A stretch of DNA of 64,000 bases, from contig JAKZAN010000004.1 of assembly GCA_023053545.1 (NCBI GenBank), positions 434,001-498,000 on the forward strand, read 5' to 3'. Position numbers and translations under genes: made by a program. The notes under the pieces were generated by a model that saw only the letters and a list, made by a program, of their open reading frames with translations, did not search any database and had not been told where the DNA came from. The number at the start of each line of letters is the position of its first letter. Position 1 is the first letter of the stretch. This stretch comes from Lepidurus packardi (Eukaryota; Arthropoda; Branchiopoda; Notostraca; Triopsidae). Below are positions 1 to 10,632 of the stretch, piece after piece.

Positions 1-828
1 CGTACCGTATCAGTATCGAGGACCTGGTTAATCTTCGATCTGAAGTGAGCAAATTGATGACCAACAGTTTGGCAGATTACTAGCAATTGCACAGGGACTA
101 GCCAAGACGCAGATAGGTTATACATCAGCATTAGTAAGTTCAGCGTACGCCTCAGGAAAAGATGGGATGTCCCAAAAATTAAACTCCAGCGAACGATGTC
201 TTTATTAGGGTTGTAATACTTGCACAACACTAAGAATAACTATTTTTTAAAAATAAAGAAAGAGAAAAAGAAAAAATCTGAACACATTAAGAACTGAGAA
301 TAAGAAGAAGCTCAAGTTATTCTTTCTCACCGAAGTTGCATTAAACAGGCCAACGGGAATAAACGTCAGGTACGAGAGCTTCAACTTGTTCAAATTTGGA
401 CCCAGCAAATCACTTGAAGCCGATAGATAGTTAAGAGCTGATTTTAGGGATGTAATGTTCCATAAAGTTAAGCGAGGTACAACAATCGAGGAGCATAGAA
501 AGCTTAGGTTGTCTAGCATGGCAACTACCTTCGTAGTAGGACTATCAGGGAGAAAGAATATGATAAAGGCAGTATCCACTAAGTCTGCACACTGAAAAGC
601 TAAGGTAATAAGCCAGAGAAAGGTCAAAATGGAGAACCCAGTAAAGAGAAGTTCGAAATCCTTCCCATTCTGAATTACCTGAACAGGTAAGAGGCCTGAC
701 CAGATGGTAATGCTCAAGAATTTCTGGATATTAATTACTGAACTACTACCGATACTGGGTTCGGGTGATATGTTAGGAGGACAAAAACTTTCCACTTTAG
801 TTTGCCTAACTTGTTTCAGACAATCCAT
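1..828 (-). CDS. Gustatory receptor GR-A, 5' part (runs off left edge)
   Basis: Probable seven-transmembrane gustatory receptor of the chemosensory cell surface. Coding exon 1 is 828-331 (166 codons), starting at the ATG at 828 and ending at a GT donor in phase 0. A second exon probably starts at about 218 and leaves the window. Its translation contains SASWLVPVQLLVICQ, which lines up with STWVVPIQLYMFCR in the GR at 12 kb. Exon 1 carries SITIWSGLLPVQV, matching SFLKWMGCLPV of the other GRs, and it ends at the same splice position. The exon 2 acceptor at 219-220 is the only one I see that keeps the frame, so that boundary is uncertain. Much more divergent than the other GRs here. A pseudogene cannot be excluded because the 3' part is missing. 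Confidence 0.6.
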
Positions 829-1243
829 GGTGTGAGAGACTTGGTTTCTGCGGATGCACTGAAGGTCTTATAGGCAAAAATCGATTAATATTTAACACGG
901 CTGTTCAATTTTCCGATCATAAATATTTAAGGAAGTCCTTGGGAAAGGTTTCTTTTAAAAAAAAAATTGTCAACTCATGTATGAGGTACAATTGCCACAT
1001 AACCTATGCATATGAAAATTTAATCTAGAAGTTTGTTTAGATCAAATCCAGCAATTTGTCTTAACCTAGAAATATAATTTCTTTTATTTTCGTAGTTTTA
1101 GATTCTTTTAGTTGCTTGGCTAGGAAGCTTAAGTCAGAAAACTGGTTTATACCGGGACTCAATAAGAAATCAGAGGTCTGATTGAAGCCTTTGCGCTTCA
1201 AGCGTTTACTAATAAATACATTTCCTATCTAATTTTGGTCAAC
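829..1243. other. Intergenic, no gene seen
   Basis: AT-rich spacer between GR-A and the cuticle cluster. No coding, repeat or promoter pattern stands out. Confidence 0.6.
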
Positions 1244-1352
1244 TCAGTAACGGGCGGGGGCAAAGTAGACAGCCGGTGCACGGTAGGCAACGGGAGCACA
1301 CAGGCGGGCGTACGGTAGATGGTGGGAGCAGCATAAACTGAGGCAGAGGCAA
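1244..1352 (-). pseudogene. Cuticle protein 3' relic
   Basis: On the minus strand this matches the alanine/proline/tyrosine-rich tail of the neighbouring cuticle genes (ASAxYAAPTxYRxPA...), ending at TAC TGA (stop 1246-1244). One base is missing relative to the intact copies, in the stretch that should encode PAYVAP, so the frame shifts. There is no upstream exon. The homology stops abruptly at about 1355, where the 3' flank of the next cuticle gene begins. It is a truncated tail left by an unequal exchange or rearrangement. Confidence 0.8.
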
Positions 1353-1531
1353 AACCTCAAGGGTTTAAATCCCGCTCTCAAATTTCAACGTTAATTACTT
1401 AATTGAGTCGCCTTGGTTCAGGAGCTTTCGTTTGCTTATGCGTTCATAAAGGTACACAATTGTTTGCTTTATAATATATATTAATAAATACACCTCATAT
1501 GGTCACATCAAGGGGCTATTTCTTTCGCAAT

Positions 1532-2094
1532 TTAATAACGGGCAGGGGCAGGGACGACAGCGGGTGCACGGTAAGCGACGGGAGCAACATAGGTGGGTGC
1601 ATGGTAGACGGTGGGCGCAGCATAGGTGGGGGCAGCATAAGCTGAGGCCGAGTAGGTTGGGGGACGGACGGTGGCCCACACGGCGGCGACTTCTGGGGTG
1701 TATGCGGGGGCGACGGGCAAGTGGTCACCCATGGGTCGGAATCCGTTCTCGTCAGCAACCCAGGTCAAAGCGATGCGTTGGCCTTCGGGGGTAATGTAAG
1801 AAGAAGATCCGCGGTTGGTGTTGCCCATCTCGTTGCCGATCATCTTCTGAACTTGGGTTTCTTCACGGGTCGTGCCGTCAGATAATTCGTAGCTAGAAAG
1901 TCCATACTTTAGTTAAAGAACAGAATGATGACTACACTGGCTTACCTCCAGCGGCTGCTTCCGTCTGGGTTGCGGACATCGCTTTGACTCACAAGGGTGA
2001 TCTCCGGGCGGAGCGCGTTGCTTGAAGAAGATGCACGGTACATGCTATTTGCGGAGGCAGCAGCCAAGAAAGCGGCGATCAAGAAGAACTTCAT
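1532..2094 (-). CDS. Cuticle protein CP1 (RR-1-like chitin-binding)
   Basis: Structural cuticle protein secreted by the epidermis and predicted to bind chitin. Two coding exons: 2094-1946 (149 nt) and 1892-1532, giving 169 aa. Residues 1-16 form a signal peptide (MKFFLIAAFLAAASA). Residues about 35-105 form a Rebers-Riddiford (chitin_bind_4) domain, with SDVRNPDGSSRWSYELSDG at the front and GSSSYITPEGQR..LTWVADENGFRPMGDHLPVAP as the core (GFxPxGDHLPxxP). The tail repeats YxAPTYxAP units. The intron is phase 2, GT-AG, 53 bp. Arranged head to head with CP2 about 840 bp away, with mirrored 3' flanks. It differs from its sisters at a few sites (Y for F in the core, Q for R in TPEGQR). Confidence 0.93.
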
Positions 2095-2127
2095 AGTTGG
2101 TTTGGTGGTTTCAGAGTGGGAGACTGA

Positions 2128-2162
2128 ACTGATTAGACTAAGCCATGGACAGTGCTTTTATA
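2128..2162 (-). promoter_or_regulatory. CP1 core promoter (TATA + TCAGT initiator), class I
   Basis: TATAAAAG reads 2162-2155 on the minus strand. A TCAGT initiator lies at 2132-2128 with the predicted +1 A at 2130, 32 bp from the first T of the TATA box. Upstream are the GTAAAAG motif and the stretch GTGCTCCCGATGACCCAGG typical of the class I cuticle promoters here. Confidence 0.85.
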
Positions 2163-2579
2163 CCTGGGTCATCGGGAGCACGCACCACAATTTGCCGGCG
2201 TCTGTTTAGTTCGCCTTGGGGAAGGGTGATCTTTACCCCTCATAGGTTTCACTTTTACTTTGTTCCCTCGGAAATGCAGCAAAAACTTTCGTTCATCTCG
2301 TTGTCGAGAAAACTGCAATAGGAAGAGTTTCGCCCAGGCTACTAGGTTAAGGTTATTAGGTTATCTTATAAAATAAAAAAACAGCTTGCTGTTGTACAGC
2401 ATGTGATACTATTTACGGGTGCTTGTATAAGTGAATACAGAAATAAAAGGGCAGCTCAAAGTTTTGCCGTGTTATATTGTCTCTTCGTTATTTGTTAACA
2501 AGCTTACTTCTACGTCAACAGTTCTCAGACAATATAATTAATTAATTACCTGATTACAATAAATAAATAAATTTGTTGC

Positions 2580-2865
2580 TACCACCTCTTAGAACACAGG
2601 CAATGTGAATATTACAAGGAAAGATGAAAATTTGTAGTGCGGAGGATAAACACTACAAGGTCAAGGCTATCTTTGAAAACACGCATGAAGGAATTGCGGA
2701 CCTTACCATCAGATCATAAGGGAAATGTAGAGAAAGGGTGAACTTACCTGGGCCGGACATGAATTGAAAGTAAAAGGCATGCCTAGGACAAGTTCGCCCT
2801 TCCTCAAGGCGACATTGAAACCAAGATATATGTTCCCGGTTGCTCCAGTACCATCTCGCTTGAGG
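2580..2865 (+). promoter_or_regulatory. Class II cuticle upstream block
   Basis: A conserved segment of about 280 bp just upstream of CP2. It recurs in front of CP6 (about 20030-20307), CP8 (about 29785-30058) and CP9 (about 52148-52440, inverted). Shared landmarks are AAGATGAAAAT, GGTCAAG, ATGAAGGAAT and, nearest the gene, GAAAGTAAAAGGCATGCCTA followed by a CGCCCTTCCTC-type stretch. It is absent from class I genes except for the GAAAGTAAAAG core. A regulatory role is inferred from conservation and position. Confidence 0.6.
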
Positions 2866-2900
2866 TATAAAAGCGAACGTCTTTCTTCTACCAAATCAGT
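2866..2900 (+). promoter_or_regulatory. CP2 core promoter, class II
   Basis: TATAAAAG at 2866-2873 is preceded by CTTGAGG. The TCAGT initiator at 2896-2900 puts +1 at 2898, 32 bp from the TATA start. Confidence 0.85.
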
Positions 2901-2934
2901 TCAGTCTTCGCACTCCGATATTTCCAAATCAACA

Positions 2935-3504
2935 ATGAAGTTCTTCTTGATCGCCGCTTTGTTGGCTGTTGCCTCCGCAAACAGCATGTACCATGCAGCT
3001 TCTTCCAGGAACGCAATGCGCCCGGAGATCAGCCTTGTGAGCCAAAGCGATGTCCGCAACCCGGACGGAAGCAGCCAATGGAGGTAGGTTTCTTTTAACA
3101 AATAATTCGATATTCTTTGAACTTAAATCTATGTATTTTATAGCTACGAATTATCTGATGGCACAACCCGCGAAGAAGCCCAAGTTCAGAAGTTGATCGG
3201 TAACGAGATGGGCAACACCAACCGCGGATCTTCTTCCTTCATTACCCCCGAAGGCCGACGCATCGCTTTGACCTGGGTTGCTGACGAGAACGGATTCCGA
3301 CCCATGGGTGACCACTTGCCCGTTGCCCCCGCATACACCCCAGAAGTCGCCGCCGTGTGGGCCACTGTCCGTCCCCCAACCTACTCTGCCTCAGCTTATG
3401 CTGCCCCCACCTATGCTGCGCCCACCGTCTACCGTGCACCCGCCTATGTTGCTCCCGTCGCTTACCGTGCACCCGCTGTCGTCCCTGCCCCTGCCCGTTA
3501 TTAA
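2935..3504 (+). CDS. Cuticle protein CP2 (RR-1-like chitin-binding)
   Basis: Secreted cuticle protein. Exons are 2935-3083 (149 nt) and 3144-3504 (361 nt), 169 aa, with a 60-bp phase 2 intron. It has a signal peptide (MKFFLIAALLAVASA), then the N-terminal linker with MYHAASSRNAMRPEISLVSQ, then the Rebers-Riddiford domain (WSYELSDG to MGDHLPVAP), then a tail of APTYAAPTVYRAP repeats ending PARY. The acceptor TATAG|CTAC is the same in all copies. The pair CP1/CP2 is an inverted duplicate: its 3' flanks (about 1380-1530 and 3505-3660) are mirror copies, but the two promoters belong to different classes. The start is fixed by the signal peptide and promoter spacing. Confidence 0.95.
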
Positions 3505-3814
3505 ATTGCAAAAGAAATTGCCCCTAGATGTGACCATATGAGGTGTATTTATTAATAAATATTATAACGCAAACAATTGTGTACCTTTATGAAAGCATTA
3601 GCAAACGAAAACTCCTGAACCGAGTCGACTCAATTAAGAAATTAACATTGAAATTTGAGATCGGGATTTAAACCCTTGAAGCTTTAATCGTTTTTGTCAG
3701 TCATAGTATATCGGTGATTTTCATATAATGTACTGTGGTCATAGATACGGGTTTAGGAAAATAGCAAGGATCAGGCTTTTTTGAAACGAGCATTAGGCAG
3801 AAAGAAAACGAAAA

Positions 3815-3873
3815 CGTAGGCCTTCGGGGGTAGTGAAAGAAGAAGATCCGTGGTTGGTGTTGCCCATTTCGTT
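3815..3873 (-). pseudogene. Cuticle protein exon 2 relic
   Basis: A piece of about 59 bp that on the minus strand matches the second exon from NEMGNTNxGSSSF to PEG. Both ends are cut and no other cuticle sequence is attached. It is a breakpoint relic, in opposite orientation to CP2. Confidence 0.75.
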
Positions 3874-4646
3874 CTTCTTTCTAGAATAATAGAAGCTCTG
3901 TCTAGAGAAGTTACTTGTTAGTTTTTAAGTTAAATTTAACCTAAAATCAGCTTGAACTAAACTCTTTTAAATTACAGTTTCACGTCTAGTGTCAAAACCT
4001 TGGAACGAATAATCTTTATAGCGTCTGATAAAGCTCACCGACAAGATTTCTTCTTCAGAATATTGCGATTTTTTTGCAGAAAAATGTCTTACAAAATATT
4101 ATGTGGTCAAATATGCAGTATAAAGTCTGAATTCCCTTAAAGTCTTCCTCAACAAATTACAAAGGATTGAATTTATTCTTATAAACTCAATCAAATGTTA
4201 AAGGAAATACAGTTACATTTAGGAAATAATGTTCCTATTCGGATTTTTTTTTAGGAATCAGGGCGACAGGCAATTCGTAGCTCTACCATACCACCAGAGG
4301 AAATGTTTTGAATTGATTTTCCGAAAGACCGTTGACACTTTGTGAAACAGTTCGGATATTTTTGGTCAACATTCTAAACTACAGGATAAAAGTCTACACG
4401 ACAACACCTTCAGTATTATTCTTGGAAGCGATGAAGAATGCACGTTTTTTAAGTTCAAGTTTATAGTCCGCTCATTCATGATCTGGTTAACATAAGCCGT
4501 GTAACGCGAAAAGCGAAAATTCTGAAGATCCTTAAAGGTTCAAGGAGAAACGTGATGAAGTCAATACTTTTGCAATGTTTTCGCTTCGTGTTTGAGATCA
4601 CGTACGAACTATAGCGCTATAGTACGAACTATACAACTATATCTTA
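3874..4646. other. AT-rich spacer left of the CACTA element
   Basis: No gene is recognised. Just before the transposon end, 4600-4638 holds a doubled GTACGAACTATA around the palindrome CTATAGCGCTATAG. Confidence 0.55.
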
Positions 4647-4960
4647 CACTGTAAAAAAAGTGAGTAAAAATACAAAAATGTACTTAAAGTTTTGTTTTTT
4701 TACAACAAATTCTAAGTAAAATTAAATGTTTTTGTTAAATTACATAAAATTTTTGGTTAAAACAAGTACAGTTTCAACTTTCCTTTTTACTCAGAAATTT
4801 GAGTTCTTTAACGGTAAAGTTTAGTATTTTCACATCAAAGTTAGGTAAGTTAAGCCAAAATTACTAGCAAATTTAGTTTAATGTTACGTAAAAGATCTAC
4901 TAGACATTCTATGTAAATTAACATACATAGAGTTATTATATTAAGGAAAAACAGAGGTAG
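4647..4960 (+). repeat. Left terminal and subterminal region of CACTA element
   Basis: Starts CACTGTAAAAAAA. It is followed by degenerate motifs related to TTACTCA / TGAGTAAA and AAGTAAAAT, for example at 4660-4670, about 4787-4803 and 4820-4835. The array is weaker than at the right end. Confidence 0.6.
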
Positions 4961-6412
4961 ATATACTCCAACGTTCTTTTATTTCACGCACACTCGATTG
5001 TAAAAACACGTAGTTACAATTTACATAAAATATCTACTTGGAATTCCGAATAAACCGAACGAAATAGGACCAACCTATCATGTCGACTATCCTAAAAATC
5101 TTTTTTTGGAAGACAGCATTTTTTTTTAACTTGCATTACCGCTGTCAAAACCTTAAACGGCAAAGAAGAAGAGAAAGTATCTGTCTTTGCACATGCGTGC
5201 ACGCACCCGCGCAATACACCTAGAAATCGTTCGAGACCTGTCCATGATTTCGAGAACTGTCCATATATCCATTGGATTTACAACCCATTCCAGCAGATGA
5301 TTCCAAAGAAATGCCAACTACAGATCAGACATGAAGCAAGTGCCCTTCAAGAAAAGCGGCACAGGAGGCACGATTGAAAATACTGGCCTCCGCTTTGATG
5401 GATAATCCGTGAACATTACATCGCGGGCGGGAGAATGTCGAAAATTATGACTAAAAGACCTACGATTTGACGTTGACTTTTCTTAACCCCCCTTTTACGA
5501 CGCTGCCTTTGTTTCTTTTCCAAGAACAGTCTTTTTCTGAAAATCTCTATACAGTACTATACAGCTGTTTAAGCCATTGTGACGTCGTACGAAAAGTAAC
5601 CTTCGTAACGTCATAAGTAACGTCATAGCAGAAGAAACCTGCACATGACGTCATACGAAAATAATTGCTTTCTTTGCGTTTATTTAACGCATTTGTTTTC
5701 AATGAGTTGAATAGATTTATCAGTGACATACATCTGTACTCATGGATGTTATATGGTCTTTTTTGTATTTTTTCGTAATAAAGTTATTTGATCGTTTGCT
5801 CTTCAGCCTATAGAATTTTTGTGCGCAGTTTTCACATTAGCGAAATAAAGAAGAAGAATTAAATGAACTTATGTATGACTTATAAAGAAAAACTGATATC
5901 AGACGTCGTTGCTGAAAAGTGTGGGAAATGACGAGTCAAGGAAGTCAAACCGTTTTTGCTCCCAGAGAGATAAGAACACCTGCATAGAACGCAAAGGGTC
6001 TTCTACCAAGTTTGCTCCTCGCCTGTCATACGCGCTTCAAATTTATGAGCTTTGGGGAACAACTAGGACGCTCTATGAGAGAGGACTTCAATGTTACCGC
6101 GAGATATGGGCAAAAGTTGTCGCAACTAACCCTATGTAGAAGTTTGCTGGAGACGGATGAGAAATAAAAACGGTATATACTGGTAGGCAACGAGACTACC
6201 GCTACTACATCAGTGAAGTTTTGAAGCTATAGGTTAGTGCGATATTCTTATGTAACCAGACGGTCCATCCAGTCATCCAGTCCGTCCAGTCAATACAGCA
6301 AGCGGTCCCTTCAAGTGTGCAGTTCCTTCAAACACTGCACTAGTGAAGCTTAAAACACTGCATTATTACTGCGTTAGTGATCTACAGAGGAGCTGCTTCC
6401 GGTAAGTCGAAA

Positions 6413-6574
6413 ATGAGATTTTTTAATTGCAATATATGTAAACAAGAATGGTTTAAACGTGGAGCTTTCCAAAATCATTTGAAATTGCACGCATCTCTGA
6501 GGAAAGGAAGTTTTTCATGTACTGTTTGCAGTGTTTCATTCCTAAAGCTTCGTGCCCACTGGCAGTCAAATTGA
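6413..6574 (+). CDS. C2H2 zinc-finger fragment (53 aa) inside CACTA element
   Basis: Short reading frame with one full C2H2 finger (C-x2-C-x12-H-x3-H: CNICKQEWF...HLKLH) and a second that has the two cysteines but only one histidine before the stop. Animal EnSpm transposases often begin with such a finger region, so this is probably the stranded N-terminal exon of the transposase whose main body starts near 7328. No clean splice from here into that body is visible. It could also be a small independent remnant. Confidence 0.5.
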   Translation: MRFFNCNICKQEWFKRGAFQNHLKLHASLRKGSFSCTVCSVSFLKLRAHWQSN

Positions 6575-6912
6575 ATCAGTCGTCAGTCCCAGTCACGAAA
6601 TGGCTTGACTGAGGGAGTGGTTTGGGCTCTGTTTTGGCTGACTGATACTGACGGAGATAATTCAAATGGAATTGAATTGAGGACCCTTGACGCATTGACT
6701 GATCCTGAAAGGAACACATTGCCAAGAAATGTTGTATGAAAAACATGCATGAAACTTTGTTATTTGATTATTAATATAATACATAAATACTGTTAAAGAT
6801 ATACGAATTAACTGTATTTGCGCTGAAATGTTTTTAGTGCCGAGAAAGCAACTTGAGCTCAGCGGCAACGCCACATATTTGTAGTAAACAAGGCGCCAAA
6901 AGAATACACTGC

Positions 6913-7291
6913 ATGGCAAGTGACGAGAAGAAAATGAAAGATTCAGAGAAGTTTCATTTAATTGAATGTGTCCGGAATTACCCAGCTCTCTATAGATTGT
7001 CACGCGCGGACTATAAGGATGCATCTGTCCGTAAAAATTGCTGGGAAAAGATAAGTGCCGAAGTTTGTTTCCCAGGTAAGCAAACAAAGAATAATATCCT
7101 CAAAATTCCTTAGTTATATTAATCCTTAAATTGCAGATTCTGTTTGCAAGTCCACCTGGGATAATTTGAGAAGCAACTATATGCGCGCAAAGCGCACGAG
7201 CAAAAAAATACCAAGTGGGAGTGAAGCTTCAAATAAGAAGGCTTGGACATTTTTGGAAGCTATGTCCTTTATTGATGACTGTCTTTATTGA
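6913..7291 (+). CDS. MADF-domain protein (105 aa) inside CACTA element
   Basis: Two exons, 6913-7075 and 7137-7291, joined by a 61-bp GT-AG intron in phase 1. The spliced product is almost exactly one MADF domain (a Myb/SANT-like DNA-binding fold): FHLIECVRNYPALYRLSRADY, then WEKISAEV, then CKSTWDNLRSNYMRAKR and AWTFLEAMSFIDD. The frame is open and the intron sits at a normal MADF position, so it looks functional. It ends directly after the domain, without the BESS motif common in MADF regulators. It lies where the central part of the transposase should be. It may be captured host sequence or an extra DNA-binding subunit of the element. The ATG at 6913 is chosen because no other lies upstream in frame. 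Confidence 0.7.
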
Positions 7292-7302
7292 CTTTATAGA
7301 TG

Positions 7303-7353
7303 CATCCTTAATGATAGGGGAGATGCAGCAAATCTCCCCTATCATTTAAGATG
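7303..7353. repeat. Long hairpin (14-bp perfect, about 22-bp imperfect stem)
   Basis: ATGATAGGGGAGAT at 7311-7324 and its exact inverse at 7332-7345 are separated by 7 nt. The stem extends outward with two mismatches to 7303 and 7353. It sits exactly between the end of the MADF gene and the first recognisable transposase codons, so it may mark a template-switch junction. Confidence 0.8.
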
Positions 7354-8829
7354 TAGCGTAGACCATATTCAACTGGTTTTGCTTGTGAAGGAGAAAAAAT
7401 GGAACTTACTCAACATTTTAGAAGGTTAATACAAGATTTACGCAGTCTTGAGCAAACCGGTGTTGAACACTCGGGTAAGCATTATGAAGTCACGCTGTTG
7501 TCGGTGTTAGGAGATAGTTTAGGTAGCCATACTATTGGTGGCTACCAAGAAAGTTTTTCTCGAAACCAGTACTATTGCCGGTTTTGCCTTGCCACTCGAG
7601 AGAAAAGAAATTCCATTAATGTTTTGGATATTTTTGCAACAAGAACAAAGGAAAATTATTTAAGTGCGATCAGATCTTTAGAAATGGATGAAAGCCTTGT
7701 CAGCGTGCTCGGTATCAAGCTAAACTCACCTTTCAGTAGCCTGGATTTTTTTCATGTTTGTGCTCCGGGGCTACCCCCGTGCCTAGCTCATGATCTTCTT
7801 GAGGGGGTCGTTGCCTACGATTTGATGCTTTTACTGAATCGTCTGTTTTCGCTTAAATGGTTTTCTTCATTTTTCATTAACTTGAAAATAAAGAGTTTCA
7901 AGTTTAAGGAACTGGACCAAAGAGACGCTCCTCTCGTCCAAGATTTTACAAAATATCGTCTGAAAGGCAATGCAGCATCCGTACGAACTTTCTTAAGATT
8001 CGTTCCTCTTCTTGTCTTAGACAAAGTTAGAGACCCGGAAAACCCAGTTTGGAGAGCTATTATCCTATTAAAGCAAATCACCGACATGGTAATGTCTCCC
8101 TCTATTACGAGGTTTAATGTTTCTGAGCTCAATATGCTTATTAGACATTACATAGAACTTCGAATTGAATTGTTTCCTGCCATCCCTTTAAGACCAAAAC
8201 ACCATTTTCTTGCTCATTACCCTGAACTCATTCTTAAATGTGGTCCCCTGTCAAAAGCGTCCACGCTAAGATTCGAGTCAAAACATGCTTTTTTTAAAAA
8301 AGTTATGAGGTCTACTGGCAACTACAAAAATGTAACGAAAACTCTAGCAGAAAAACACCAGTACTTGCAGGCCTATCTTACTGAAGGGGGTTTTTATTCC
8401 CCGGATATTGTTGTACACGGAAATTTTTCCCCTGTGAATTTGGATATTTGCCTTCGTGGCGTGACGAAGCCAGTTCCACGCGATCTAAATGTAAATTGGG
8501 TTGAAGGAGACGCAGTTATAGTAAAGGGTACCACTTACGAAAAGGACATGTGGCTAGCCGTTTCCAAGCCTGATGTACTGTTAGAAAACGTTATGTTTGG
8601 AAAAATCTCTTCAATATTGGTTTCTAACAAAAATGAAGCGTGCTTTCTTCTCTCTCTCTCAGAATTTACCTACGATGAAAATCTTGGTATTTACTTTGTC
8701 CCACATGAAGATGTGGTGATGCAGGAAAAGGATTTTGTCTCGCACAGTAATTTGTTAAGTTATGTCCCCTTGCATTCTTACGTCATGAACCGTGGCTTCC
8801 ATTATATAACACCTAAGATCTTTTTTTAA
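7328..8829 (+). pseudogene. CACTA/EnSpm (tnp2-like) transposase, truncated and frameshifted
   Basis: DDE-type transposase body. Recognisable sequence begins ANLPYHLRCSVDHIQLVLL at 7328 in one frame. It then shifts at an A-run near 7394-7399 into the long frame 7399-8829 (476 aa), which carries LLSVLGDSLGSHTIGGYQ, YYCRFCLA and the hallmark CLAHDLLEGVVAYDL, followed by RPKHHFLAHYPELI and RFESKHAFFKK. These match the family pattern of animal EnSpm proteins as I remember it (PF02992-like). The N-terminal half, probably 200-300 residues, is missing, with the MADF gene and a hairpin in its place. Taking two As out of the run would restore the frame, so the lesion may be recent. Confidence 0.72.
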
Positions 8830-8864
8830 GACGCAAAGCTTAGTGTTCTCATTTAGTTTTGAAA

Positions 8865-10632
8865 ATGGAAAGCGTCATCGAGAATACCCTAAGCTACCTG
8901 ACGGATGAAGAGAAACAGAATATTAAGGACGTATTACAAGAAATGGACATTAGAAATGAAGAAGATTTTTTAATGCTAAACGACTCTGCTTATTCTCCAC
9001 CACTTAAATTGATCCATGTCGTTAAATTACGGCGAGCTTCAACTCTTAGTAAGTAGTTGTCTATGTTTTGCGCGGTTATTATAATCTCTATTCAATATTT
9101 GTAGCTTTGTTGAGCCCCCTCAATAACTCAGACAAGGACGTCCCCTCAGCAGTCGCAACGGAGGAACCGTTGTTTTATAGCAACCCCGGTCCGTCTTCAA
9201 GTTGTGTCGCATCCAAAAGCTACAGTGACGTGCTCTCGTTAGGAAGCTCATCTTCGGAAAGTGGCATCCAGGATAATGTTGACTGGATTCAGAATTTTAA
9301 AATCCCATGGTATCGAATGAAAGACAGCGCTTTGGAAGCCAGTCGAGCTAAGCTTAGGCTTAACGACGAAGACAGGAGACACGTAGTAAGGGTGGTCGCG
9401 GATGCTATTGAAGAAGCCACAGGAAGCAAAAAGGCTTGCTGGTCAAACATTGAACACATTGTCAAAGACATGGTACAAAAGTACCCGGACACTTTTGGTG
9501 ATCTTGATGTAGGTGCTACAAATGTCCCGACGAGACCAACCTGCAACTCCTTTGTTATGGCAGTATACCGTAGGTTACAGAATGAAGCGAAGAAAGAAAA
9601 AAGAAAATTGCCTGCATCAACAACGGCAGAAGCAGCTAAACGAAAGAATTTCGTGTCAGCTGATACGTATGGGTGTAAGAACTATTCACCATTGTTACCA
9701 GAGTGCGAGTCTGAAGAAACGCAAGGTGCCAAAGCAGAAGAGCTCCTACGCTTGTATGAAATGCGTGAGCCGAACAATGATGAAGTAACACGTCTGATGC
9801 GTGAAACGTACTGGTACCAACGTAAATTGATTGAGGACAAGAAACCAGTCGAAGATGTCAAGTCCAAATTTCCGTTTCTCTTCAACGAAGAGTTCTTCAA
9901 TTTGCATTTGTCTAGTTTGGTTGGTATTCCAGATGTGATGACTATTGCAAAAGCAAATTTAGAAACAGAAGCTGCCATCATATGGAAAAGAGCCCGAGAG
10001 GTATTGACGAAAGGTTCCAAAGACGTGGAACTCATGGAGCTTGTAAGCAAGGCGGAAGTCTTCAATGCCATCCAACGTTCACAAGTTGTTTCCGTCCACG
10101 CCGCGGTGCCAATCATTACACGACTTTTCCGGGAAAATCTCTCACATTTGATACACTTATTTGAGGTATTTTTAAAATAGACCAAAAATATCAAGTACGT
10201 TTTGAAATATATGAATCTTCTCTTTTTTTGTAGGAGACTGTTCGTGACAAAGATGCGTCAAATGGTAATACGCACGCCCAGGTTTTTGCGTTTGGACCAA
10301 GCATTTTTGAAGCAAAAAGGTACACCGTGGTTGTCGACGCAGTCATGTTGAAGGAGTTCAACAATCTAACCGATGCGATACTTATGGCTTTTGGATGCTA
10401 TTTTCTTTTTTGGCTAAAATACCCAGCCAAATTACAGGCAACAATGGAGTTTCTTGAGCGGTAAGAATTTAGAAACATCAGTGGTTAGGTATATTCATGA
10501 CAAAATCTAATTAGGAACATCTTTACGATTAAAGCTCAAAAAGGAAGTAAGGGAGAACGTAGGAAATCTGCAACCATTCACCCGAAAGTAGCAAGACATA
10601 ATGAAATTAAATTGCGCATGTCAAATGAATAG
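8865..10632 (+). CDS. Second gene of CACTA element, SAM-like N-terminus (529 aa)
   Basis: Four exons, 8865-9048, 9105-10165, 10234-10460 and 10515-10632, all with GT-AG introns of 54-68 bp and matching phases, giving 529 aa. Residues about 1-60 look like a SAM domain (ENTLSYLTDEEKQNI...EDFLMLND). Residues about 110-260 hold the block FKIPWYRM...VRVVADAIEEATG...IEHIVKDMVQKYPDTFGDL and a basic KKEKRK tract ending in YGCKNY. Later come KFPFLF and a C-terminal part, EYP-like KYPAKLQATMEFLER. This architecture is typical of proteins encoded next to EnSpm transposases in animals. Function unknown; probably a DNA- or protein-binding helper. The reading frame is intact, unlike the transposase next to it. 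Confidence 0.72.

Noticed and set aside
3242..3511. Arg/Gly/His-rich open frames opposite every cuticle exon 2
   Set aside because: They are the antisense and shifted readings of the repetitive AAP/TYR tail and recur only because the cuticle genes recur.
5909..6139. 76-codon open frame in the left part of the CACTA element
   Set aside because: No recognisable domain, no conserved partner and no splice link to the transposase genes.
6240..6310. CCAGTC-rich short tandem as a regulatory array
   Set aside because: Too short and irregular to separate from simple-sequence noise.
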